A stretch of 64,000 bases of DNA. Origin: Isoetes taiwanensis. Lineage: Eukaryota; Streptophyta; Lycopodiopsida; Isoetales; Isoetaceae. The notes below the pieces were generated by a model. The model searched no databases and was not told the DNA's origin. It was given only the letters and a program-made list of their open reading frames with translations. Below, one piece after another: positions 22,515 through 37,500 of the stretch. The position numbers and the translations under genes were made by a program. Each line of letters begins with the position of its first letter. The stretch's first letter is position 1. The stretch lies in contig JAJEKV010000051.1 in NCBI GenBank assembly GCA_021234155.1, positions 8,082,105 through 8,146,104 of the forward strand. The letters run 5' to 3'.

Positions 22515-25500
22515 ATGGAAAAGGCAGAACATGTGCTAGATTTTTCTGAGGATTTTGGGCAGAAGGTTGACCTCACACAAAGAATTCGGGAAGTTCTTGC
22601 GAATTATCCAGAAGGAACCACCATCCTTAAGGAGCTCATACAGAATGCAGATGATGCAGGGGCAACTAAAATTTGCTTTTGTCTGGATCGAAGACAACAT
22701 GGGAGGGAATCATTGGCATCTCCCTCTTTATCAGTTTTGCAAGGGCCTGCACTTCTGGCTTATAATGACGCACAATTTACAGAAGAAGATTTTGAGAGTA
22801 TATCTAGGATTGGCGACAGCAAGAAACAAGGTCAAAGATGGAAGACAGGCAAGTTTGGGTAAGTAAGAAAAATGGATCTAATTCTTAGAAATAGGATTGT
22901 CAAAGCTTACATGGGCTCACATAAACATGAACGTTTGATTTGCTAGCTGATTTTTCTGTACAGAATAGTATATAGTATAGTCTTATAGAAATTTCTACTT
23001 TAATGAATTATTCTTTTCTTTTTGCTTTCATAGGGTCGGATTCAATTCAGTGTACCATTTATCAGACTTACCTTCATTTGTTAGTGGAAGGCATATTGTA
23101 TTCTTTGATCCACAATGTAAATATCTTCCGGTATCTTCTGGTAATCCTGGTAAGAAAATTGACTTTGTGAAGTCATCAGTACTGAAGGCCTGCAGAGATC
23201 AATTCCTCCCATATTGTGCGTTTGGTTGTGACATGGAAAAGCCATACCCGGGTACTTTGTTCCGCTTCGTGTTACGAAATATTGAGCAGGCAAACATAAG
23301 CCGGTTGTCAAAGCAGTCTTATACCATAGATGATATGGAATATTTGCTTCAGGAATTATACATAGAGGCAGTACTCACGTTGTTGTATCTTAAGAATATT
23401 GAAATAATGGAGATTTATGATTGGCAAATTGGAGCTCAAAATCCTTCAAAATTGTATTCATGTTGTATAAAGACACCCAATTCTGATCTGCGTTGGCACC
23501 GACAAACATTTTTGAGGTTGTCCAAATCAATTCCATTCCATCAAGAAGGAACTTATATGATGCAACAACATTCTGACACTTATACTGTTGACCTTGTTAA
23601 CGAGGCACATGAAGGACATTCAAAAGGCTGTGAAGGTGTCAAGAGGTTCGCTATTGTGCAAATGATGGCAGATTCCTCAAGCAGAATTGGAGCATTGGCT
23701 AAAAATGCATATAAACAATATGGCTTGGGATTGGTTCCTTGGCTCTCAGTTGCAGCTGATATTTCGTCCATGAATATGAAGGTCAGGCCCTCCATGCTTT
23801 TGTACCCATGAATATGAAGGTCAGGACGTCTATGCTTGTATTATGCTTGAGATATTATATGTGAGTCTGAAGCCAGAAAGCGGTTGACGTTCGGCGAACT
23901 AAATAAGGCACATCAGATGGATCCTTGAGACAAAACTAGTGCTAGTATATGAAATTAGCAGTATCTATACGAAATAAAATTATAATTAGCAGTATCTATA
24001 CGAAATAAATTATAGCCAGCTTTATATACAAGCAATGCCAGGCAGGCAGGCTGGATGATTATCCCTTTTTTATGAACAACATGAATTTACGATAATCTCT
24101 GGAATGCTAATCAGTACTTTAGGCACTAGAAACAATATATATGGGTGATGTAATCGTTTTTTCTCTTGGAACTTGTAGGATATTGAACAGGCAAAGGCTA
24201 TAGGACGTGCATTTTGTTTCCTTCCACTCCCTCAACAGACTGGATTTAGCGTTCACATAAATGGATACTTTGAGCTTTCTGCAAACCGTCGTGATATATG
24301 GTTTGGAGCTGATATGGATAGAGCAGGGAAGATTCGTTCAGACTGGAACCAGTGCCTTCTGGAGGATGTTGGCGCTGCGGCTCTAGCATTACTACTTCGT
24401 GAGTTATCTCACAGACTTGGACCATGCTCCCTGTTCTACTCATTATGGCCAGAGGATAATGTCAGGCCACCTTGGCAGTGTATGGCAAGGAAATTTTATG
24501 CAAACATACAGTCCCTTCCGATTCTGTATTCTGCAGTAGAAGATGGCAAATGGATTAGTCCTAGAGATGCAGTGTTTCACGACGAAGAGTATGCTGATTC
24601 CAACACTTTGGCTGAGGCTCTTCTAGCATTAGGGATGCCTTTAGTTCGTCCTCCAATGTGTGTGAGGAACATGGTGACTAATTATTGTATCTCTAACCCA
24701 CAAACAGTTACCTGCTCTAATGTAAGAACATGGCTTCGGAAGTCAAATGTGAAGATGGAAAAATTGCACCTTCAGTGGATATGCACTTTATTAGAGTATG
24801 TCCTTGATGATCTTATTGACGAGGAAGCTCTCAAGGAGTTGTTGGGGTTGCCACTAGTTCCATTAGAGGGAAAGAGGGTCGGGTCATTTGGCTCAAAGAA
24901 TAACAAAGATTTATATTTTATTTGCAGTGGTGATGAGTATAATCTTTTGAAGAAAGCTCCACATAAACTCGTGGAGAGAAATCTTCCTGAGCAGCTACAA
25001 GTTAGGCTTTCTAATATTGCAAAAGTTTGCACATCAAATGTTTGCCATCTTCTAGATGTAAGGTTGGGTGAAGTCTTAGTTGATGTTCTACCAAGTCATT
25101 GGAAAAACCATGATGCAGTCAACTGGGAGCCAGAGAAAAATAGTGATCACCCAAAACTTGAATGGTTAATCATCTTATGGAAATACATCAAAGGCCATTC
25201 TATTGATGTCTCAGAATTTCATGAGTGGCCATTGTTACCTACAACTGAGAGTTTTCTTTGGAGGCCAATAAAACATGCAAACTTGTTAAGGAGTGGTTTC
25301 CCTTCGAACAACATAGAATTCATCCTAATGAAACTTGGATGCCGGATCCTTAGGCCGGGGATCATTGCTGATCATCCTTATTTATCAGAATACATTCATG
25401 ATGCTACAGCTGCTGGAATTCTGGATAGCATTTTTGCTAGTGCAGCTGGTGAAATTTCTAGTTTTGGGTCCCTTTTTAGTTGCGTAGATGACTCAGAAAG

Positions 25501-28500
25501 GAAGGAGCTCAAAGATTTTTTGTATGATAAACGATGGTATAATGGAGATATTATGAATGAACATAGAATAAAGATTTTTAAGGCCCTTCCGATATTTGAG
25601 GCATATAAGGAGCCTGGTTCTACTCATTCAGTTTTTACAGATCTTTTACATGCAGAGAAGGTTCTGGCACCAATTGACATGGATAAAAGTTTATTAGGTC
25701 CTAATTTCTTGATTGTACATTCTGGAAGGGAAGCAGAAGTGTTGATTGGCTCTCTAGGCATTCTCAAGCTAGGAAGAGCTGCATTCTATAGGTCTAGAGT
25801 GCTCTCTCGTTTAACTGAAGTATCTGTTGATATTTACAATAAAATACTGTTTCAGATTCTTCGGGAACTTCCACAGCTCTGTTTAGAGGATCAATCAATA
25901 AAGGAAACATTAGAACATTTGAATTTTGTACGTACAGCCGCTGGCAGTTTCAAAGCTCCGGCTGCTTTGTACGATCCTACCAATCCAGAACTGTGTAAGC
26001 TCTTGAATGATGGTGAATTTTTTCCTGCCGTTGATTTTGCATCCCCAGACATACTTGATATGTTGAAGATATTAGGATTAAGGACCTCTGTTCTACCTGA
26101 CACAATTTTGGCAATTGCCCGGAGAATTGAGTCATTGGTTGCAAGTGATGCTGACGAAGCCTGCCGCAGAGGATGCGCTTTACTTTCGTATCTTGATCTG
26201 AATTCCCATAAATGGCTTCCACCAAGTGCAGAAAGCACATCAGTGGGTGTTGGCTGGATGCTTGCCAAGGCTTCATCAATGTTCCATGAACTGAATTCTG
26301 AAAACAATATTATGCTTAACAAATTTTGGAATGAGTTAAAGGGAATTTGCTGGTGTCCTGTGTTGATGTCCCCTCCACATATGAATATGCCATGGCCCCT
26401 TGCAAATTGTCCCGTTGCACCTCCCAAGCTTGTTCGTCTGCAGTCAGATATGTGGCTTGCATCTGCCAGTATTCGCATTTTGGATGGCGAGTGTCGATCC
26501 TCAGCTTTGTGTCAGAAACTAGGGTGGTCTACCAGACTTGGAGGTCATATTCTGGCTGCACAGCTGCTGGAGCTAGGTAAAAACCATGCCACCGTTAAGG
26601 ATGTATTCTTAGGACAAGTATTAGCAACCACCATACCAACAATATATGCACTTCTGAATGCGATGCTGGGAATAGATGAAATGGAAATTGTAAAGGCTAT
26701 CCTTGAAGGTAGCCGCTGGGTGTGGGTTGGAGATGGATTTGCTAGTGTACAAGAAGTGGCATTTACTGGTCCGTTACATTTAGCTCCATACTTGCGTGTG
26801 ATTCCCGCTGACCTGGCAGTCTTCAAGGATTTGCTTCTTGAATTGGGCATACGAGAATCCTTTAGCCCTTTCGATTATAGTCTTGTTCTTCATGACATGG
26901 CAAAAGACAAGCAAGATGCACCTCTGGACAATAACCAACTTGATGCTGCAGTTTGGGTTGTACAGCATTTGGCAGACTTGAAGTTCAGTGCTGCTGCTGG
27001 AATTCTTGTTGTTCCTGATTCTGATGGAATTTTGGTACCTCATTCCCAGCTTGTTTACAATGATGCTCCTTGGTTAGCGACTTCGAGTTGTATGTCACGA
27101 AAAGGGCTTTCTGGTGATAACTCTGGAAAGGTGGTTTTAATGCGGAAAGGTGGGACGAAGTTTGTGCACCCAAAGATTTCCAATGATGTTGCAGACAGGT
27201 TAGGTGTATGTTCTTTAAGGAGATCATTATTGGCGGAAAGTGCAGATTCAATGGACCTAACCCTTGAGAATGGCGTTGAAGCATTTGGACAGAATGAGGC
27301 ATTGACGACAAGGTTAAGGAATATTGTTGAGATGTATGCAGATGGGCCTGGTATACTGTTTGAGCTCATCCAGAATGCTGATGATGCAGGTGCAACTGAA
27401 GTATGTATTCTACTGGACAAAACTCAACATGGGACTTCTTCTGTACTCTCTCCTAGAATGGCTGACTGGCAAGGACCAGCTCTTTATTGCTATAATAATT
27501 CTGTTTTTAATGCCCATGACTTATATGCTATATCACGCATTGGCCAGGACAGTAAACTTCAAAAGCCTCTCGCAATAGGTAGGTTTGGTCTCGGCTTTAA
27601 TTCTGTTTATCATTTCACAGATCTTCCTAGCTTTGTTTCTGGGCCCAATCTTGTTATCTTTGATCCACATGCAAGTAATTTGCCTGGTATAACACCTGCC
27701 CAACCGGGTCTTAAAATTAATTTTGTAGGCAGAGGAATGTTAGATCAGTTTCCTGATCAATTCTCCCCATTTTTACTCTTTGGATGCAACTTGGAAAGAC
27801 CCTTTGCTGGCACGCTTTTTCGTTTTCCACTTCGGACAACAACTACAGCTGCAAGAAGTGACATCAAAAATGAAGCCTACAATCCTGATAGTGTGCTCTC
27901 TTTATTCTCATTCTTTGAACATGCTGCAGAAGAGGCATTGCTGTTTCTTCGTCATGTGGAAACTGTGGCCATCTACATACGAGAGGAGGGTTTCAATGAT
28001 ATGGAAGAGGTTTTTCGTGTACATAAGACTACATATGAGACAGGCAAACGTCTTCCAGATGGAGTACTGTCTGAGTTCGTCCATGGCAATAAGAAGAGCC
28101 AAGTAGACAAACAATATTTCTACAATATATTGCAGAAAACAACTGACAAGGAAATGCCATGGCATTGCAGTAAAGTACAGTTAAGGAGAAGAAAAGAGAA
28201 TATGGAGAAATCAGACACATGGCTTGTTAGCAATGTTCTTGGGGGTGGAAGTGCCAAAGATATAGCCATTGCACCAGGAAATCGCACGAAAGGCTTTGTC
28301 CCTTGGGCAGGAATTGCGGCAAGATTGCTAGATGAAGGAAACCAAGAGAAGACTTTTCTAAATAGTAATAGTCATTGCCAGGATGATCAGGAGCCTGCCT
28401 TTGAGGGTCGTGCTTTCTGCTTTCTTCCGCTGCCTGTTAAAATTGGATTGCCAGTCCACGTGAATGGTTATTTTGAGCTTTCATCAAATCGCCGTGATAT

Positions 28501-31500
28501 TTGGTATGGTGGTGATATGATTGGGGGAGGGAAGTTGCGATCTGAATGGAATATTTGCCTCCTCAAGGATGTTGCTGCTCCTGCATATGCTCGCCTTTTA
28601 GCTGAGGCTGCTAACCAGATGGGAAATTCATCAGCATTCCAATCATTATGGCCCACTGAACCTGTGTCAGAACCTTGGCACTCTCTTGCATGTCAGGTTT
28701 ATAGTACTGTAGTTGAGCTTGAATTTCACGTGTTGTATACACCATCTCGAGGTGGTAAGTGGATTTCAGCAAAACGTGCTGTATTTCCAGATCATTCATT
28801 TCAGGAAGCATCTGAGATTGGGATGGCCTTGATGGAGGCAGGGCTTCCTCTTGTACATGTTCAAGAAGGAATAGTACGTATGTTTCGAGAGTCATGCCCA
28901 TCTTTAAAGTTTTTCTCTCCACAGTGGTTGCGTAAATTACTTATTGATAGAAAATACACATTTGCTAATGGAAAAGTTACACATTTGGCGTTAAAATATT
29001 GTCTTAACGACATTCAGGAACTGGCGGCTGAAAAACTTTATGGGCTTTCTCTTATCCCTCTTTGCAATGGGTCTTTTGGGACGTTTGCTAGCCCTAGTTC
29101 TTCAGAGAAGATTTTTGTGGCCAAGGGAAATACTTATGAGCTCTTGAAATGCGGCATTGCTCATATGCTTGTTGATCGCAGCATTGAAGATGAGGTTTTT
29201 TATAGACTGGAGTCAATGGCTTCCAATCATGTGTGCAATCTTTCACTTCTGACACCCGAGGCCCTAAGAGAGCTTCTGCCGGTCTTTTTGCCACCAGAGT
29301 GGGAAGGAAAGAAGTGTATCCCTTGGACCCCTGGTTTACATGGACACCCTAGTGCTGCTTGGATGGAATTGCTGTGGAGACATTTTGAAGAATTTTGTGA
29401 GGATTTGTCATTTTTTTCTGGCTGGCCTTTGTTGTCTACATCTGATGGATGCCTTCTGCAGCTTTCAAAGGAAAGCCCTATAGTGATAAGAAATGAAGGT
29501 TGGAATGAGGTCATGGTCAGTTTTTTCAAAAGCACTAGATGCTTTCTTCTGGGAAAAGATTTCTTTATTTCTGACTCATATATAAATCAATATGTGCATG
29601 AGGCAAGTGCACTTGGGCTTTTAAATCTCTTAATCTCAGTGGCTGCCACAAACCTTCTTGCAATACCTACCCTGCTTGGAAGGTGCTCACCAGGAGAAGT
29701 ACGTGAGCTACGTCATTATCTCTGTCAATCTACGTGGTTTACATCATACCATATGGAAGATAGATATATAGAGTTATTTAAGAATCTGCCTATGTTTGAG
29801 TCTTGTTGGGCTGATTCCAATAAGAAGCCTGTATTTTTAAGTTTATCAATGGCCGGTAACTGTGTTGCTCCTAGTAGGGTACCAGATGCTTTGCTTGGGA
29901 GAAGGTTTATTTGTTTGGATTCCGAAAAAGAGGAGGCTGTTTTGGAAAAGCACTTTAATATAAAAAAGCTGACGAAGATGGGCTTTTATGAAGAGCATTT
30001 GATCAGTCTTCTTCTTTATCTTCCATTGGAGGCCCGAGGAGCTGCAATGCGTCATGTTCTTGAAGATGTAGGTGTGCTTCTGGATGGAACATCATCATTT
30101 AAGGAGCCCTTAAGTCAAATAAAATTTGTGCCCACTGGCTGTGGTACCATTGAAGCCCCTGGAAGGTATTGACTCTTATATTATTTTTAGTGATTAGGAA
30201 AACTACAAGTTATCTACAGGTTCTTGGTTGTAAGTATCTCTGTGTATGTGTTTGTGCATAATGGAAAGGTCAGTGAAGATCAGATGCTGGTCATAGTTCA
30301 TCTCCTGTACATGCTTTAAAGACAAAGTGATAATTAGATCGTTTTACTTAGCAAATTTAGGATCTTTGTGTGTTGCTAAATGACACTAATTGCTTCATTG
30401 TAAAAGCACATGCAGTTTATATGGAGCATTAATATTCAATGTAGAAACTTACCACCATTGCCCTTATTTCCAGGTTATATGATCCCCGGATTCAAGAGCT
30501 ACAAACACTTTTGAATAACCAGGCCTTTTTTCCTTCACACGATTTCAGGAAAGACAGTAATTTAGATGTTCTTGTCTCTTTAGGTCTAAAAAGGTCCTTG
30601 GGGAGGGATGGTCTACTAGATGCAGCAATGTCAGTGGCCATGGCAAGTGCCAACAATGAACAGGAAGCCTTCAATAAGGGCAAAGCGTTGCTATCACAGC
30701 TTGAAAGATATGTGAAAAATAGTGCCAGTTCTGATGTCATTGGCCTCAGAGGTGAACAAATCTTTCCAGAGGAAAATAAGTTTGATGGTGCACAGTTCTG
30801 GCTGCAACTTTCCAGTGTCAACTGGTGTCCGTTCATATTAATCCTCCTCTTCAGCTTCTGCCCTGGAGGCAAGGAACCAACAGTGCCATTGCGCCCCCTA
30901 CAATGGTCCGTCCTAAGTCTCAGATGTGGTTAGTCTCAGGCACCATGCGAATACTCGACGCTGAAGAATGCTCTAGCATGCTTTCTAAAAACCTGGGCTG
31001 GGAGGCTCCACCAAATGTTGGAGTTCTTGCTTCTCAGCTCAATCAAATAGCGAAGGAATATAATCAATTGCAATCTGCTCCAGGTAAGGAGAATACACTC
31101 ATGGAGTTAAAAGAGATTCTGTCGAAACAGATCATCGACATTTATAATGCACTTGAATATTATGTTGCATCTGAATACGTGTCTGTAATGCAGTCAATGT
31201 TTGATGGATTGCCATGTATTTGGGTGGATGATAGGTTCGTTCTACCAGGGGAAGTAGCCTTTGACACAACAGAAGACTTTTTTCCCTATCTTCATAAGGT
31301 CCCACCAATGCTTGAACAGTTCAAGACACTGTTCTGTAGTTTGGGCGTCCGAGAGACTTTCGGGGAAATTGATTACATTAATGTCCTCCAGCGTATAGCA
31401 AAGGAATTGAAAGGGAGCAGTCTAGCAGCAAAACAACTTGACTTGGTATTAAAACTTATTGAGATCATTGCAGAATCATTACCACAAGAAGCTACTGATA

Positions 31501-34500
31501 TTAATAGAGCGATTCTTGAATTAGTTTACATGCCTGATGCCTCTGGGTATCTGATGCCTGTAAAAGAGCTTGTCTTCAATGATGCTCCTTGGCTGAGCAG
31601 TAGTCTGCTTGAAAATAAAGGGCTTTTGCACCTTGTTCATCCAGATATAGACAATGAGGTAGCACGACGACTTGGAGCAAAATCCCTGCGTTATCTATCA
31701 GTTGTGGAGCAGGAAATGACAAGCAGTTTGCCATGTGTAGGAGCAGATCAAATAAGCAACCTTCTTGACAAGTTTTCATGTGCGGAGTTACTGCTATTTG
31801 ACTTATTGGAGATAGCTGATTTGTGTGGATCCAAAAAAGTGCATTTTATTTATGACAAACGAGACCATCCTAAGCAGTCTTTACTACAACCAAACTTAAG
31901 TAAGTCATAGAACTTCTAGCTTTTTTTCAAATTCTAACATAGATCTCATTGTAATAGTTTATGCATTTTCTGTCGAATTCAATAGAACATTTCGCCCCAT
32001 GCTGATGCATTTTCATCAATGTGTAGGAACATCTTGGCTTAATAAAACTATCAAGCTCCTTTAGAGGACACGTGATAATTTTCTTACTTTTTTGTTATAC
32101 TTAACAAATTAAAGAACATACCTGACAATAACCTTGATACTTTGTTGCGATAGCCAGGTTTTTACATGGTAAACAGATGCCCTAGTGCACAATTTCTAAT
32201 GGAAAAACTGTCATTCATCTTATATGATGGAGTTATTTTCTTAACTATATAGCTGATCACTCATTATCAAGTATTTTGACGTAATAATTTCAAGATTCTA
32301 AGCTAGACGGCCTATTTGGTTGTATTTAATATTGTTATCTGGAATAAATTACTTGCTTTCTTTCTCCAGGTGATTTCCAAGGTTCCGCTTTTGTTATAGT
32401 ATTTGAAGGAGCAGCCTTATCCACTGAGGATTTATGTGCCATTCATGCAATTCCTCCTGTTCGAGCCCGAGGCCAGGTTAGTAGATATGGGTGTGGTTTA
32501 CTGGCTGCCTATCGTTTCACAAACCTCCTTTGTGTCGTATCAAATGGGCGGCTTTATCTGTTTGACCCATCTGGCAAAATACTTGTTGCATCTCTTGCTG
32601 GGGATACGTCTAAAACTCCACTGGCCAAGGCATATTCGTTGAAAGGTAATTGTTGTTGCTTGAGAATTAGGACAGTCCATCTGGTTTGTGTAGAGATAAA
32701 AAAGTATGTTATCTTATTTTGGCTGCAGGGTTTAAATGCTTGGACGAGGGTTTTCCTGAAGCATAATCTGTTTAGTATTTTTAGAACTATATGTTATACT
32801 TACCCTGTCTGGCAAGGCATGTGTTATATTATAAGATTTTGCATCGTGCCTAGATTCAAGCAATAAAATAAGAACTTCTAGATATACAGAGGATTAAACT
32901 ACAGTGCACTGTATGATTGGCTTCAAAAATAAGCGCAGTAGCTAACTATACTAACATTTTAGAAAAGGAAAAAGACACCATCAAGAACACAGAATGCTGG
33001 AAAAGGTACAGTGCAAAAACTCAGGCAGGTAGCACAGAGTCTTGCAGGAAGAATCTCATTAAAGAAAGAAAGAAAGAAAGATTTATTAACGTCTACGTTA
33101 AGACCCGAGGGTCTATGAGACCATAACACATACAGAATTCAAGACCTCCAGGAGGAAAACCCTCCTGTTATCTAAAGTATGCAAACAAAAATATTAAGTT
33201 AACAAAAACTTATAGTGAAAATCTAAGAATCTGCTCAGATAGGGTTTGATGGAGATAGCCCATTCGTTCCTGTGACTGCTGCAAAGTAATTCATAATACC
33301 CGTTCTTGGTTTGCTTTGATGCTTGGCCTCTTTCCCTTTTTATGTTTCATGGCTGCTGATAGTGCCAAAGTCACCCCTTTAGGGTCAGGATACTTCCTCT
33401 TCTGTGATGACTCCACTATCATCTTATCATCGTTTGACTCGGATGAAAAAAAATCAGTTATTTCTCTTTGCTTCAGGCCCGTTGGATTCTTTTGTTTGAG
33501 AATATTTCTCCATAGTTCATATACAAAGTGAGATACACATTTCTGATCGTAATATTCTACCGGCTGTCGTAGAGATGTGGGGTCTCTAAAAAGACAATGA
33601 TATCTGCCTCTAATAATGTAGTAGGTTGGGCAGGTAAAAATAAAATGTTCTTCTGACTCAACCATATTTAGATCGCACATTGGGCATTTCCGATCTTTAC
33701 GGCTAATATTTTTCGCCCTACCAAGCTCATTTTCCAACTTAATCCAATTAAATAGATTGATAAGTCTACATTCCCAATGAGTATATCCACCAGAAAGTCC
33801 ATAACCATCCTCTGCCATTGCAACAGAAGGCGTTTTAGGCCAATAATCCAAAGTAGCATTTGATTCTAAGAATGTCTTTGAAGTGCCCAAGAATTAAGTA
33901 GGACATTGGTGATTTTTAACAGTAGGAACAAATAGATTCAACAGGAGAAACTACAGTGCACTGTGAGAACAAAGATTTGAAAACTGGGGTATATGATGGC
34001 TTTAGGGTGGCAATTTTGCAATCAAGCAATGATCCAAACACTTATCCCTTGGCTTTTTGCTTGCCAACGCATATCCTGCAGGTTGTTCTTGTTTATATAT
34101 GGTGCAATTGTTTGTCTGTGAGAAGTTTGTTTCCTTAGAAATCACTTTATTCATGTCAAATTACTTATTTGAATTATGTGTTGATATTTCAGGAACTAGA
34201 AATCACTTATGTAGGTCAAATTACTTATTTGAATTATGTGGTGATATTTCAGGAACAGGATTGCCTGACCGGTTTGGTGATCAGCTTGAACCATTTCATC
34301 TGAGTCATTCTCTTTCATGGAATTCCTCTGATGCTACAATTATCCGTCTACCATTGCGTAATTCAAGTCAGGGTTGCCAAGTGTATGCAGAACCATTTGG
34401 TGAGCAGGAGATAGCAAAGGCTTGTACAATGTTTAAAAGGCATGCATCAGCTTCATTGTTGTCTTTAAAGTCCGTTGAGGAGGTCAGTTTATTTCTTTAT

Positions 34501-37500
34501 TAAGCAAGGCACAAAACTGAAAGCTTTTACATGTATCCTGAGTTCTTTGTTACGGATTTTTGTATGAAAGGTTTCTTTAAGCACATGGGAGATGAATAAG
34601 ACAGTCCAAGACGATGCATTTCTTACTCAGATTGATCCTGCACGTGTTGCACTTCGGAATCCCTTCCAAGACAAAAAATGGCGTAGGTTCCACTTATCCA
34701 AGCTCTTTGGGACATCAAACACGGAGACAAAATATTACACAATTGATACTTTAACTAAAGAAAACAAGACTCAGGAAATTGACAAATGGCTTGTGGTTCA
34801 GTGCCTGAATATGGGCCACATGAGGGAAATGGCATTGGACAGGTACCACGTAATTTTCATGTTTTTGGTGTCATTCCAGCTTAGTTCTGAACTATGGATT
34901 TGTGGACATAAGCCTGCATTATGAGAAAAGGACACTAGTTCAACTTAAGTGTAAGAAGCACCCGAATGCTGAAGTAGGAATTAGTGCCTCAAAAAGCAAG
35001 GAATTGTTCTGACACACAATGTAAGAAAGAAATAATTGATCCGAAACTAGCGCATCTATTTCCGTAGCATTAGCCGTGGATGTATAAAGGATTCAATTAG
35101 GTCAAAACTAATGCATCTAAGTTCAGGCATGAAATGTGGACGTGGGATCAAAAAGTATAAAAAACCCAGAGGTGCAGTTAGAATCACTTGTAAGGATATT
35201 GGAACTGTTAGAAGTCTTACATGTTTGATATAGTGAGGAGAAATATACTTCCTTCTTAGCCACCATGGTAAGTATGCCAATTAGGGGTTTACAAGATGGC
35301 TCTAAGTGCAAGACACCATAAAATGGTAATACACAAGACAAACTGCAAGTTGAATTAGGTCTTATATGGCACAATGACTGCCTGCTAACGCTTTATTGAT
35401 CAAGATCTCGTTGTGATACAAAACGCGATATAAGGTCTTTTGAATTTTGTTTGCAGGAGACTTTCACAGCATCAAGTTGCACCAATTGTGGGAATCGCAG
35501 CTCGAATATCTTCAAATGGTTTAACTCCACAACAATCTGGAAGCTGCATTCTCGCTCCATTGCCAATTCCATTAAGTGTTCAAATCCCAGTAGTGATCCT
35601 TGGTGACTTTATTCTTACATTTAATGGGTGCCGGCAGCTCTTTGGAGGCCATTTGAATGCTAACCCACGGATCCAAGGACAGGCACACTTACTTGCATGG
35701 AATAAAGAATTATTAGCTTCCTTATCTGATCCTTACATCCGATTACTTCAAGAGCTCCAACATCCAGACAATTTCCAGAACTTCAGGACAGATGTCAATA
35801 TTAGCTCAGGCCTGCAAGGCTGCTTCGGAGAAAGTTCATACTCATTATGGCCATGTTCAAATACGGTCTCTGACACAATTTCATTAGAATGTTATAAAGC
35901 AGACTCTCAGGTACTTGTAGACAGTTTGATAAGACCAATGTATTCAAAGCTTGTGGATCTGCCTGTGTGGAAGGCGCATGGAGGTAGATTTGTTAGATTA
36001 GCTGAGGGAGTGTTTGTTTCTTCTCTGGAGGAGCAGTGCCAAGGGGAGGACCTTTTGGAAAATATTAGAAGTTTTCTCAGATCACACTACTGTGTGTTCG
36101 ATGTACCATGGGAACTTGGGAAAGAGGCTGAATTGACGGGCTTTCAGATAAAGAAATTGATGCCTAAATCTTTACGGGATTTGCTAAAGCTTTCTTCGAC
36201 TGCATTTGTAACGTCATTGGTGACACAAATTGATTTATTAGAGTACTGCTGCAGCGACCTTATTTCTGGGGACTTATCAATGGAAAGTTCAAGAAATCCT
36301 GCTCAAGTTGGGGTTGCTGACAGTTTTTCAATGATCGCCCAAGAAGAAGATCCTGTCCAAGAGTTCTCACAGGATAGGGATATTAGTGGTGCATTGAGTG
36401 CCTATGACTACAAGAGAGGCACAATCGAGTTTAGAGTTGACCGTACAGCTAGCACTGAACTTCAAGGATTGCCTTGTCCCACTGCAAATCACCGAATAGC
36501 CAAAATTGGAACAGTAGAGCTTTGGTTTGCTAACTCGGAGCAACAAAGCTTGTTACCGAAATTCCTGGGTAGCTTTATTCATCCGCTTTGTAATGAGAGG
36601 CACATTTTATCTATTCTTTTCCATGACAAGCATGTCCAAAGCCAAATGAGATTACGTGAATTTTCACCAGAGTTATTAGCAGCCAATCTTCATTCTGTAC
36701 TACATGAACAGACAACAATAACAACTAGAGGTTCGTTTCCATGGATATTCTGGAAAAATGAGCCTTCAGCTGATTGGTTGCAGAAATTTTGGAGACATGT
36801 GAACCCCGTCTCCGCAGAAGCGATCTCTTTGTTTTCAGAGTGGCCATTAATTCCTGCAATTGCTTCAGAACCCTTGTTAGTTCAGTTAAAACAGAACGAA
36901 CTTGTCTTTACGCCGTATTTTTATGGTGCATTGGAATCAGAACAGCTGGAAAGAAGGGAGCTGGAAGAAAAGTTATGTGCCATGGGTTTTGCAGAAATTG
37001 ATGAGCAGTATTCCTGGATTCTACCTTTAATGCAAAAAAATTATATACCTGTGTTTGATCGGCGGTTTATCAATTGCAATGCTGTACATTGTTGCATAAG
37101 CAGTGGCAAAAAACCATTGGTGCATACTCTCATTGCGACCTTCATAGCTCATCAGAAAGCAGGATATTTCGCTCCGTCCAGTCTTTCTATCAACAACTTG
37201 GAGTGTGATCTCTTATTTAGATTCTTTTCAACACCTCTTGCTTCAGCTTCTTATTCATCCTCTGATCCGTTTTTTTCTGTTGAGGAACTCAATTTATTAA
37301 GGTCCCTCCCAATATACAAGACCAAGCAAGGCAATTATGTAGCTGTTGATCAAGATAATCATTACTTTGTTGATCCAAGCATGCTTATACAACCTAATGA
37401 CGAGCACTGTCTGCCTTTTCTTTCTTCTGAATCTGGAGGAGTTCTCTATCAAGTTTTGGGAATCAGGGAGTTGTCATTTGAAAAACTTCTTATTAGGTAT

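Noticed and set aside
24246-30055. Many minus-strand frames under the sacsin exon
   Set aside because: They are shadows of a long conserved coding exon on the plus strand.
30803-30846. A 44-bp mini-intron at the sacsin exon 4 frame change
   Set aside because: It would be far too short for a plant intron and would remove residues that look conserved. A 1-bp deletion fits the total length exactly.
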